From Morinoia aosen (Eukaryota > Arthropoda > Malacostraca > Amphipoda > Talitridae), in the NCBI GenBank assembly GCA_030386875.1, contig CM059572.1, positions 35,833,732 to 35,897,731 on the forward strand: 64,000 nt of DNA, read 5' to 3'. Positions within the stretch are counted from its first letter, which is position 1. Every line of letters begins with the position of its first letter. The notes beneath the pieces were generated by a model. That model saw only the letters and a program-made list of their open reading frames with translations, did not search any database and had not been told where the DNA came from. Shown here one piece after another: positions 22,801 to 34,800 of this stretch. The position numbers were made by a program, and so were the translations under genes.

Positions 22801-25800
22801 AAGTTACATTTTTTTCGAGGGTTTAGCCCCGTTCATCATTTAGATTGCCAAACCCACTCATCAAGTTCCCAGAACAAACTTTTTTCCAATTTTATAGAGA
22901 AATTTCGTCCTCGGCCACCGGTGGCGTACGTAGCAGTAAAAGTGCTCATGTAAATGCTTTCGCAGAAGACGGTGCGTTTGAGACGAGATCCAGAGCAGTG
23001 GCCCCAGGCATGCCAGACCGCGTGTCGTGCGAGGCTGACAGCGTGACAGCGAGGTGGCGTCACAACTGCAACTGGTGCCGCTGCCTCGAGGGCCTTAGCG
23101 CCTGCACCAAGCGGGGATGTCCGCCGAGTGAGTACCCGTTTTCACTGTTCCCTTTACCACATTTTACTGGCGCTGAACTCTTTTGTGTGGAAATTGTGAG
23201 TATTGCGGAGGGAGTTGTAGGCCGTTACAAAAGCCCCGACGCTGTCGGCGCTCACCATCAAGTTCAAGTAACGTAGCGAACCTTGCTCCAATCTCTCGCG
23301 CCCTGTAGCTGAATGTCAGACACGTCACCGAATAGCCACATTTTGTGTTGAAAACCAAATGTACCCAAGTGATATGATTTCTAAAAATGCCAAAGTATTG
23401 CATCCCCCCCACGATAAAGGTCACAGATGTGAAAGTTTTATTTTAGAAATTTTTTTTCTCTTCGTTAAGTCTTGGTTGATGATGGCTGTTATCCCGAAAT
23501 GTTTCCATTCATTATGAGTTTTTACTGGTTTATCCTTGCCCTACTGTTTCCAATAAACCACGGGATATTCCACCAAATTTGCTTAGAGATTGCTCCGCGA
23601 AGGGCTATTTTGATATTACCTGCTGAATGGAACCGTTGGATCATGAGTGCATTTGGACTGCATGTATATCTCATACGTCTGTTCAATCCATCCTGTTTTT
23701 ACTTGCTTGGTAACTGTGCAGTTTGGCAAAACATTCACGATTGTAGAATATATGATTCCCAGAAACTTCAAGTACGGATGTCATGCGACGTCTAGTTCTA
23801 ATATATTGACGTCAATCGGATATCAAATGTTCGATAAGGTTTTGCAAATTCAAGGTGTGCGTTTTAATAAATTAGAATTCGACAAACCAGGTCTGCGGTC
23901 ACGACTGGAAGGCACTCCACAGTGTGAAGGAACCGTGCGATGGAAGCAGGACAACTGCAACTGGTGCTCCTGCCAGAACGGAACGGCAGCCTGCACCCTA
24001 ATGGCCTGCGTCAACAGAGACGGTGAGCTGTGCCAGATTTTCTAACAATTACGCCGTGGTGCACTGTAAGTTCTTGTTGCAATTTAAGTTACACTTAACG
24101 TTATTGATCACGACAAAATCTTCAAGCTTGTGCTTTTTCAAACATAATGAGAGCAATGATCATCTGGCTACACTGCTTGTTTATCTAATTCTATGAGTAT
24201 ACAAATAGACGACATAAGTGTTTTTTAACATAAAGAACAGATTATCTAGCAGCACTGGCTGTTATCTAATTCTATGAGGATGTAATTAGAATACATAATT
24301 TGTGTATTTTTGAACATGCAGCACAGATCATCTAGCTACGCTACAAAATAATCACAGTTTATTAGTACATAGAGTACAGCACTTCATAAGGCTCAAAGTC
24401 TAGTCACCCCCAGAAACAGTTAATTCTAGTACGGGAAGACACTGCTTCCACAAGGTTTTTTCAAATGAAATAAATGTACGAGGAGTTCGTGGGCTCGAAC
24501 TCAGGACTAGAGATCACCGCGCCAACACGCTATCGACTGCGCTGTCGATCGACAGCGCAGTCGATAGCGTGTTGGCGCGGTGATCTTTAGTCCTGAGTTC
24601 GAGCCCACGAACTCCTCGTACATTTATTTACTTCATAAGGCTTTAAATGAACGCTGCGAACGACTGAATTGAATCCAACACCCTCTCACTCTACAGAGTT
24701 CAGCACTTCATAAGGCTTTAAATGAACGCTGCGAGAGACTGAATTGAATCCAACACCCTCTCACTCTACAGAGTACAGCACTTCATAAGGCTTTAAATGA
24801 ACGCTGCGAGAGACTGAATTGAATCCAACACCCTCTCACTCTACAAAGTACAGCACTTCATAAGGCTTTAACTGAATGTTGCGCGAGACTGAATTGAATC
24901 CAACACCCTCTCACTCTACAAAGTACAGCACTTCATAAGGCTTTAAATGAACGCTGCGAGAGACTGAATTGAATCCAACACCCTCTCACTCTACAGAGTA
25001 CAGCACTTCATAAGGCTTTAAATGAACGCTGCGAGAGACTGAATTGAATCCAACACCCTCTCACTCTACAAAGTACAGCACTTCATAAGGCTTTAACTGA
25101 ATGTTGCGCGAGACTGAATTGAATCCAATACCCTCTCACTCTACAAAGTACAGCACTTCATAAGGCTTTAATAGAACGTTGCGCGAGACTGAATTGAACC
25201 CAACACCCTCTCACTCTACAGAGTACAGTACTTCATAAGGCTTTAACTGAACGTTGCGCGAGACTGAATTGAATCCAACACCCTCTCACTCTACAAAGTA
25301 CAGCACTTCATAAGGCTTTAACTGAACGTTGCGCGAGACTGAATTGAATCCAACACCTTCTCACTCTACAAAGTACAGCACTTCATAAGGCTTTAATAGA
25401 ACGTTGCGCGAGACTGAATTGAACCCAACACCCTCTCACTCGGCAGAGTTCCCACAAAGGCCTGAGGAGGAGCAGCAGGGACAGGTGTACGAGCCGGACT
25501 GCGTGGCGGGGTCTCGCTGGACGGAGAACTGCAACCATTGTCAGTGTGTCGACGGTGTCAAAACCTGCACGCTCATGGGCTGCCTCACAGGTTTGTGTGT
25601 CATCTACGAGGACGATTGCTTTTTTGCCTCAAATTGGTTATTAAATGTGTTTTATTCTTCTATGCAAGTTTAAAATGCATTTGGCGTACCCTTTTCCTAA
25701 TGTTCATTTACAGTTAACGACGAAATTATTCGTGCACCCCTCCTCTTTCAAAACCTTCTAGAATTGGTCACAAACTATTGTTGCCATATGTATAAGATTT

Positions 25801-28800
25801 TCACAGGGTGTGAAGCACATTAGTGAAAGTAATACGAAGTTTCTAAAACAAGCAATATTTTTTGAAAGGTTCAACAAGCTGAACTTCAGAAACACGATAA
25901 AGCAAAATTATTCATACAGTGAGAAGTATTACACTTTGAGGTGAATCCATCATTTGAGTACATCTTCAATAATCAATAGCGTGACCTTTCATCTTCATAA
26001 CATTTAATAAGAAATAACTTCAGGGCAGCTTATACTTCAATCGCGCACCCACAATCATTTTATATTGCTCTATCAAATACTACGATGACCTATTGGTGCG
26101 TGGAACATTTACTATCCACGTAGCAGTTACAAACTGAGTAGAAACTCATGCACCGCACCACGCCTGCCCACTGGAAATTCAGGGAGAACTTTAGCTTTGC
26201 TTGGTGTCTGACAAAATTCATGTGATTTTGCCGCGTGCAGAAGTAGAAGACACGTGTGAGGAAGACTCCGTGTGGAAGCGGGACTGCAACTGGTGCACTT
26301 GCAAGGAAGGCAAGCCTGCCTGCAGCAAACGCGCGTGTCGGCCTGTACCAGGTGAGCAACTCTCCCATAACACTTAGACCGTAATTGGTTCAGCTTAAGT
26401 TCAATACTCAACTCAAATTTAAACTCAATTGTAATAGCAACTTTGAAATTAGCAGTCATTAGCGGGATCATTCAATTATTTAGCTTTAACTTAGTATTTA
26501 TGAAAATTGAGTTCATGGCTACTAGTCGGTCAGCAGCATTATGAAAATCCTCTCCGTAGCTACTGGTGGTGCACGTTGCGGTTAAAGTGTTTAAGAGTTA
26601 ATGCATTGACAAGTTTATGCTTACGAGTTTTAACTCCAATTCACTTTTCTCATTTGATTAGCATTCAATTCTGTGTCGGTGCACTTGTGGATCAGGCAAG
26701 AGTCCCACGTTACAGGATGGGTGCACTTGGTTACAAATAATAACTGCATTCCTACAATTAATGTTTTGCTGCGTTGACGTGTATGTTGCTAAACTTTGTT
26801 GCAGGGCCCTGGATGTTGCTAAACTTTGTTGCAGGGCCCTGGATGTTGCTAAACTTTGTTGCAGGGCCCTGGATGTTGCTAAACTTTGTTGCAGGGCCCT
26901 GGATGTTGCTAAACTTTGTTGCAGGGCCCTGGATGTTGCTAAACTTTGTTGCAGGGCCCTGGATGTTGCTAAACTTTGTTGCAGGGCCCTGGATGCTGCT
27001 AAACTTTGTTGCAGGGCCCTGGATGGTGCTCAACTTTGTTGCAGGGCCCTGGTTGTTGCTCAACTTTGTTGCAGGGCCCTGGTTGTTGCTCAACTTTGTT
27101 GCAGGGCCCTGGATGCTGCTAAACTTTGATGCAGGGCCCTAGATGTTGCTAAACTTTGTTGCAGTGCCCTATATGTTGCTCAACTTTGTTGCAGGGCCCT
27201 GGATGTTGCTCAACTTCGTTGCAGGGCCCTGGATGCTGCTCAACTTTGTTGCAGGGCCCTGTATGTTGCTCAACTTTGTTGCAGGGCCCTGGATGCTGCT
27301 CAACTTTGTTGCAGGGCCCTGGATGTTGCTCAACTTTGTTGCAGGGCCCTGGTTGTTGCTCAACTTTGTTGCAGGGCCCTGTATGTTGCTCAACTTTGTT
27401 GCAGGGCCTTGGACGTTGCTCAACTTTGTTGCAGGGCCCTGCATGTTGCTCAACTTTGTTGCAGGGCCCTGGATGTTGCTCAAATTTGTTGCAGGGCCCT
27501 GGATGTTGCTCAACTTTGTTGCAGGGCCCTGTATGTTGCTCAACTTTGTTGCAGGGCTCTGGATGCTGCTCAACTTTGTTGCAGGGCCCTGGATGTTGCT
27601 CAACTTTGTTGCAGGGCCCTGGATGCTGCTCAACTTTGTTGCAGGGCCCTGCATGTTGCTCAACTTTGTTGCAGGGCCCTGGATGTTGCTCAACTTTGTT
27701 GCAGGGCCCTGTATGTTGCTCAACTTTGTTGCAGGGCCTTGGACGTTGCTCAACTTTGTTGCAGGGCCTTGGACGTTGCTCAACTTTGTTGCAGGGCCTT
27801 GGACGTTGCTCAACTTTGTTGCAGGACCCTGGATGTTGCTCAACTTTGTTGGCCGAAGTTTCTATAATTACAGCCGCTTATTTGTATAACCTTTCTGATG
27901 GACTAATCGGGGAAAATAAATTTAATTCAGATAAATAAAACGTTCGTAGGTGAAAAACTCGGTGAAACAGTAACGCACTAAGTAGCTGTGAGCTTCACAT
28001 TACGGCTTCTCTGTGTCTTTGGGAGGACAAATGAAGCCCTATGCTGCAAAAATAGCTCATATATTATTTTTTCTGTTTTTAGAACTGTGATACGTTTCCC
28101 AGTTGCTCAGTAAAAATTTAACGTGTGTGTCTTGTATATTTTACAAAAGGATCTCAATTTTTGAGACGACTGAATTTGGGTAGGTGGTAATTTTCTTCAT
28201 TGACAATACGATTATTGCTTAATTGTACCCGACAATATGTGCGCCACACACGCTTCCCTGCCCCCTGTGGCTATATAAGCGGTAAGCTCCGTGGGGCCCG
28301 TGCTCAATCGACCTCGTATCTCGCCTGTACCTCACCTGCTACAGTCCACACAATGAAGTGCCTCCAAGAAGTCTACTAGCGTTTCACTGCCCCACACAAA
28401 TATTTAAATATGGGACCAAAAAGAATATTTAATGACTTCTAGATTATTGAATGGATTTAAAAATATATATATATAAATATACTAATGAAATTATTGATAA
28501 AAGGAATAATATTTTTAGATATCTTTGTAACCAAGATACGCAGTCTGGCATAAACGCCACATTCAAATGAGAAAAGCATACGATTGTAGCGTAACTCCAG
28601 AGGTGACAAGCTGGGCAAAAGAACTTCTCATCTTCGTAACAGCAGCCTACTCCAACTGAGGAAGGATTTTGAACTTTGAGGATACCTTGAAGGAAGAGGT
28701 TATTTTTACATGCAAATAAATACCGAAAAACGTTAGAACAAAGGAGCTGAGAGGGCAAAAAATGTCGAGTTGTACTTGAGCTGTCTTCGGAAAGCGCCTG

Positions 28801-31800
28801 TTGCGATACTTTTGGCGTTCAGGTCGGTCTGCTTAAGAAAAAAGAAAGAAAAACAGTTTCTTTCCAATAGAGTTAAAACATGATATTTTTAACATTGGCT
28901 TTTAAAATATCTTAACATTAAGAGCTTAGTTGATAATTACACATTGGTATCGTAATACCCATGTAAAATGCCGAAACAAAAAGTGATTGACTGAAAAGCA
29001 CAAGAAATGCTTAGCGTTTGTTCCGGTCGTGTTAGGCTCTGCAGCTTTGAGGTCTATGTTGTGTCGGGTGATCACATTTGGCGGCAGGAGTGTGAATAAT
29101 TTCCGATTGGAGAATACAGTAAGAATGATAGATATAAAGTATTGATAGTATTATTAATGTGTTATAATAGTATTAGTGCAAATAATTTTAATAGTCATAC
29201 GACCTGCAGAGAAGCTTCTACAAAGCGACTCGGTTGACGCAATGTAAAGGCTAACACCACGTACTTCATAATTTTCCAAGGAATAATTTAACCTCCCCTG
29301 TAGTGGTTAGCAACAATACCTAAAGACCAATTATTTTGCACAAAATTTCAATTGCGTTCGAATTCACGAAACACATTGCAAAAATTCTACGAACTCTTCC
29401 TCTCAAAACTCCGTTTAGATTGTAAATTTTTGAAATGTACACGTATCCTTTCAACAGAAAAAGAAGAGGAGCCTTCGCTAGGGACGTGCGTAGAAGGCTC
29501 GTCTTGGAAAGACGACTGCAACACTTGCTCCTGCCATAACGGAAACGCTGTCTGTACGCTCCGAGCGTGCATTGGAGGTACGTGTGTGTGTGTGAGTTAC
29601 AGAGGTTACAGAGTGAGACCTTAATTTGACTTTTCCTCATATCTCACTTTCTTTTTTTCAGTCACTCGTTTTTGGTAGCTTAAGATTCATCTAAACGAAA
29701 GAAATGTAGAATTCAAAAACCAGAAAGAAATTTTAGTTTTAATCTTACGAAATCACGGGTAAAAGTTTCCCATTTCTTTCTTTGCATTTCTGTCCTATGT
29801 TTCGTAGAAAACCCTGAGTACAAAAGTGACTCTTCGGACTAAATTTTACCTGTTCAAATTCCAGCGGCAGTTGTTTCGCATTGCATTGTGTCAGAGCAGC
29901 AGAATATCGAACTAAATCGAGGCACATCTTTCCATTTCGACAGTCGTGAGACCAGCCGTCATTCCTGACCCATCTCAACCGCAAATCGCAGAAAGACCAC
30001 GCTACCAAAATAGACCAGCAGTCATACCAGACCCCTCTCAACCTCAAATCTCAGAAAAACCACGCGACCAAGATAGACCAGCAGTCATACCAGACCCCTC
30101 TCAACCTCAAATCTCAGAAAAACCACGCGACCAAGATAGACCAGCAGTCATTCCAGACCCATCTCAACCGCAAATCGCAGGGAGGGGTCGCAGCTTCAGC
30201 AGACCAGCCGTCATTCCAGACCCGTCCAGACCGCAGGTACAACCTCGGCCCCGCACAGCGGTGAGCTTGCCGACAGACGACCGGGACTGCGTGCCGGGCT
30301 CCCGGTTCTCCATCGACCGCTGCAACTGGTGTACCTGCACCTCCACCGGCCGCGCCGCCTGCACTCACAAGGCCTGCTTCAAGCGTGAGTCTGGGGCTCG
30401 GGCCTTAGTTTTAATGCGCGAGGGTTGGTAGTTCAAGCGGGAGGGTTGTTTCAAGCGTGAGGGTTGTTGTTTCAAGTGTGAGGGTTGTTGTTTCAAGTGT
30501 GAGGGTTGTTGTTTCAAGTGTGAGGGTTGTTGTTTCAACCGTGAGGGTTGTTGTTTCAACCGTGAGGGTTGTTGTTTCAAGTGTGAGGGTTGTTGTTTCA
30601 AGTGTGAGGGTTGTTGTTTCAAGTGTGAGGGTTGTTTTTTCAACCGTGAGGGTTGTGGTTTCAAGTGTGAGGGTTGTTGTTTCAAGCGTGAGGGTTGTTG
30701 TTTCAAGTGTGAGGGTTGTTGTTTCAAGTGTGAGGGTTGTTGTTTCAAGAGTGAAGGTGAGGGGGTTTCAAGTGTGAGGGTTGTTGTTTCAAGCGTGAAG
30801 GCTATCATTTTAGGCGTGAGGGTAGAAACTTTGAGCGTGAGGGTTGTTATTTCATGGATTGCGGTTGCACAGCTTGCCTCAAGCGGGTATGTGTACGTGT
30901 GCTACGTTGTAGAAGTTTCTGATAGCCAATTAGGAAACGACTAAAGCGTTAATATCAACTATTTTAGGTTTACTTGAAACTTGATTCATCGTATACTTCT
31001 CCCCACATTCATTGGTAAATCATGTACTTTTGCTAACAAATTTTTTCTTCAAAAGTGCAATTATTTTCAGAAATGGACAAGGTGTGCGAGGAAGGCGCTC
31101 GCTGGAAGCAAGGCTGCAACTGGTGTGACTGCGACGGCGGACTGGCGAAGTGTACCCAGCTGGCCTGCTTCGACGGTACTGTCAAGTCGTGAACTCTTCT
31201 GTACAGTCTTGGCGTGACCGCACGGAAAAGCCGCTCTATGCCTCCTACCTACTAACTTTCCGGGATAAATAATTATTTATCTTGTAATTATAATTAACCT
31301 CCGTATTGGCATGATCACAACCCCCTTGCATCCCAATCTTTAATGCTATTGCGACCCTTGCAAGCTTTGTAGATGGTACCCTCGTCGCTTAATATTGTCA
31401 TCTGTTTCGTAATGGTATGCTCTAAGGACTCAATGTGTTATTGTCCTTCAATGTAGCAGTCTTCCATAATGGAGCATGTCTTCCATAATGGAGCATGTCT
31501 TCCATAATGGAGCATGTCTTCTAGAGACAGCCTATCTACTATTCTTCCAATGATTTCACTCGGGTCTTGTGCTAACAATAAAAACCTGGTTCATCATCTC
31601 TCGTATTGTTTCATGTAATATTTTTTATTTCACCTGAAAGAGAAGGGCCTCGTCTTTCGGACGGTCAGTCCGATTTGTGTTGCTTAATCACAACAAACAC
31701 CATCCTTCCTTGACTAAAATATGGCATGATAGAACAAATTTTACAGCTCCGTATTTCAAAACCGGAATAAGTGTGTTATAAGTTAGACTTTCATGGCCAA

Positions 31801-34800
31801 ATTTGCTAGAGTAACAAATGTCACCAACAGTGGGTAAATATTCGACACACGCGAGTGTTCTCAAAAAGAAGCTTCTTGTCACAAAAGTTGACGCATTAAG
31901 GCGTCCGTCCACCACAGCCAACACTGGTGAAAAGTTCATCAGGCAGTCTGCAACGCATCCTCTTCATTCCGACATTTCCGTCGCCTCCACACTGTCCTGT
32001 CGTGTTACTTCAGTCATTCTCGCCAGTATTTTACAGTTACACTTGTTGCCTCACCAGTATTTTGTAGTTGTAGACAATTGTTGCCTCACCAGTATTTTGT
32101 AGTTGTAGACAATTGTTGCCTCACCAGTATTTTGTAGCTATAGACACTTGTTGCCTTGCCAGTATTTTGTAGCTACACTTCTTGCCATCAGTATTTTGTA
32201 GCTATACTTCTTCCCATCAGTATTTTGTAGCTACACTTCTTTCCATCAGTATTTTGTAGCTACACTTCTTGCCATCAGTATTTTGTAGCTATACTTCTTG
32301 CCATCAGTATTTTGTAGCTATACTTCTTGCCATCATTATTTTGTAGCTATACTTCTTGCCATCAGTATTTTGTAGCTACACTTCTTGCCATCAGTATTTT
32401 GTAGCTACACTTCTTGCCATCAGTATTTTGTAGCTATACTTCTTGCCATCAGTATTTTGTAGCTACACTTCTTGCCATCAGTGTTTCGTTGCAACACTTG
32501 TTGCCTTACCAGCATTTTGTTGCTACACATGTTCCCTTTTCAGTAAATTCAACTATAGTTCTGGCCTCCAGTATTTTGTTGCTCCATTTAAAGCCTCGAT
32601 AGCATTTTGTTGCTTCTCTGAAAGGCTCGAGAGTATTTGGTAGCCGCACTTATTCTTTCAGTATTTTGCAGCCACATTTACATGTATTCCCACCAAATTT
32701 TACAGCCACTCAGGTTGACCGGCCGTATTTTACTGCCCGCGTTATCTCATCACAGTATGTCACAGCCACGTACATTGTTAAAGCCTTCGCTGTGCGTCAC
32801 TCGCCAGATATTCCTGAAGGTCCGACACTTCTCAATGCACTTGTTTCATTTAACCAAGCATCCTCCCCCCATACTGTCTGCAAGTCCTCACGATTGTGCA
32901 TTTGAAGCACGTCTAACGCCTGTAAACGAATTAGCTGTAATAATAGTATCAAAATACTACACTAAGTCTTAGGTGTTTTGGTTGAGTTATATTTTTTTGG
33001 AGTACCCGACAATATTTTCAGTTGATTTACGGTGTAGTTCTTTGAAAATATAAAGAATTTGAATTTATATTGTCTTCCATTCATATCCCTTTCAACGCTT
33101 GTATTATGGTGAATTGAAATTTAACCCACAGAAAGTACACATCGGAGCACGATAAACATCTTTTTTCCAGCATTACTTCGGAAATAGAGTACAAGAAAAT
33201 GTCAAAGAAATTCGCTGTTATTGCCGAACATGAAATCCTCTTGTTCTCGAATTTCCACATGACTGCCGATTTGTATGAAAACAATAGAAGTCACTAAAAA
33301 TTCGTCACTGACACGTCTTTTTCTCCAGGCGTGTACCCCCAAAAAATTCATGAGACGTATTTTGTGTGTATTGTTTTCAATTGTATACGCTTACTGTGTC
33401 GCCTTGCATGTTGCATACGTCTGAACTTATTTTCCGCATGATTGTCTCTTGATACTTCAGATGAAGAATTTCACGCGAATTAATTTTACCATCGAGTTTA
33501 CTAACAATGAAATTATGAACTTGTTAACACTACTGCTCTTCTATTTCTATTTATCGCAGTTTACAAGTCTGTTTCTTCCGGCAAAACTGAAAGGAATTAA
33601 CTTTTTGAATTAAATATAAAGTAGGTAATAACAAGAGTAAGTTTATCGTTAATCTAACAAGCGTGGCTTGCTATATCAATTCACATATGCTGCATGGTAG
33701 AACAAGTACAAATTTTCACTTTCGTGACTGGGATAATTTATTGTAATAGAATAATAGTTATTAATTTAGAATAATTCATTTATGGGGGAGTAAACATAAA
33801 TATCTCCTCTGAATACTACTCTTGAAAATATTCAAAAGCGACAGTCAAGGCTATTAGAGAAAGTAGACATAGCTTCTGTATAGTACAAGTGGTTGAAATA
33901 AAGAAATTACGTCAATATATGCACATGGCCCAAGAATCCTTAACTATGGGCAGAGAGTGAATCTCTCCGTAGAGTTAACACTAAACAACCCTGTACGTTT
34001 TGCAGAGAGCGAGCAACTACAATAGTGCCTTTCTCAGTTCATTTAACAAGTCAGTTTGTATCTCTGATTACGTTATTGAGCAAATTTAAATCGGCACTTC
34101 TAAAGAGAAAGAGAAATCTGGTTTCAAACAGGCATCCTAAATGCATCGCTGACTTGGTAATTCATAGAAAAACGCCAATCTTCAGAAGCTAACTCGCCAA
34201 AATTACACCGGACGCCGCGTTTTCAGTATCAAAACCTAGAGTATATATTCCTTCACTGCATTAAACACAATAAAAAAATTTTCACTTAAGCAAGGACTTG
34301 GAGACCAAATGTGTTTTCATAAATTACCCAAGAACTCTATTTGAAATAGCCCGTGTTCAATTCTTCATCTGCCTCTTATGCTGAGCATCACTCCTAAAAT
34401 GCACCTCGGTGTCTCGTAAATAAATGTGCTCCTAGAGTCGACAATATTTATACAGATATATTTTCAGTAATATCACGAACCATGCCAAGGTATTTATAAG
34501 AAGGGCCACTTCCTTCGCGATAATTTGCAAACTCCCCACTGGAGCCTAGTTTTGTGCTCGTATTCACCGAAACCTTCGCCCAACTTGTACATAATTTAGC
34601 AATTTAACGAATTGCACTGCGTCTTCTCAAAGAAACCCATGAATAAACACGAGTGTATCAAGAAATACTCAATAGTAGGCTTTGGAAGAACTGTGCATGC
34701 TTTTAGTTCTGGGGCGGGAGTAAATTATTTGCACAACTCACTATCTTTGGACAATAATAAAAGAACGGGGGTCGAAGTCGCTAGAAACCATGCTCAAGTT

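Noticed and set aside
24469-24630. CRISPR-like or genuine tRNA genes
   Set aside because: The tRNA-like arms do not fold into a convincing cloverleaf outside the A and B boxes, and target duplications show a retroposed SINE; the organism is eukaryotic.
26761-27938. Long open frames on both strands with periodic peptides
   Set aside because: The 30-bp unit has no stop in most frames, so all frames stay open; no start context or domain supports a gene.
30365-30808. Pro/Gln/Ser-rich minus-strand frame and Val-rich plus-strand frame
   Set aside because: Both arise from the 21-bp array after exon 10.
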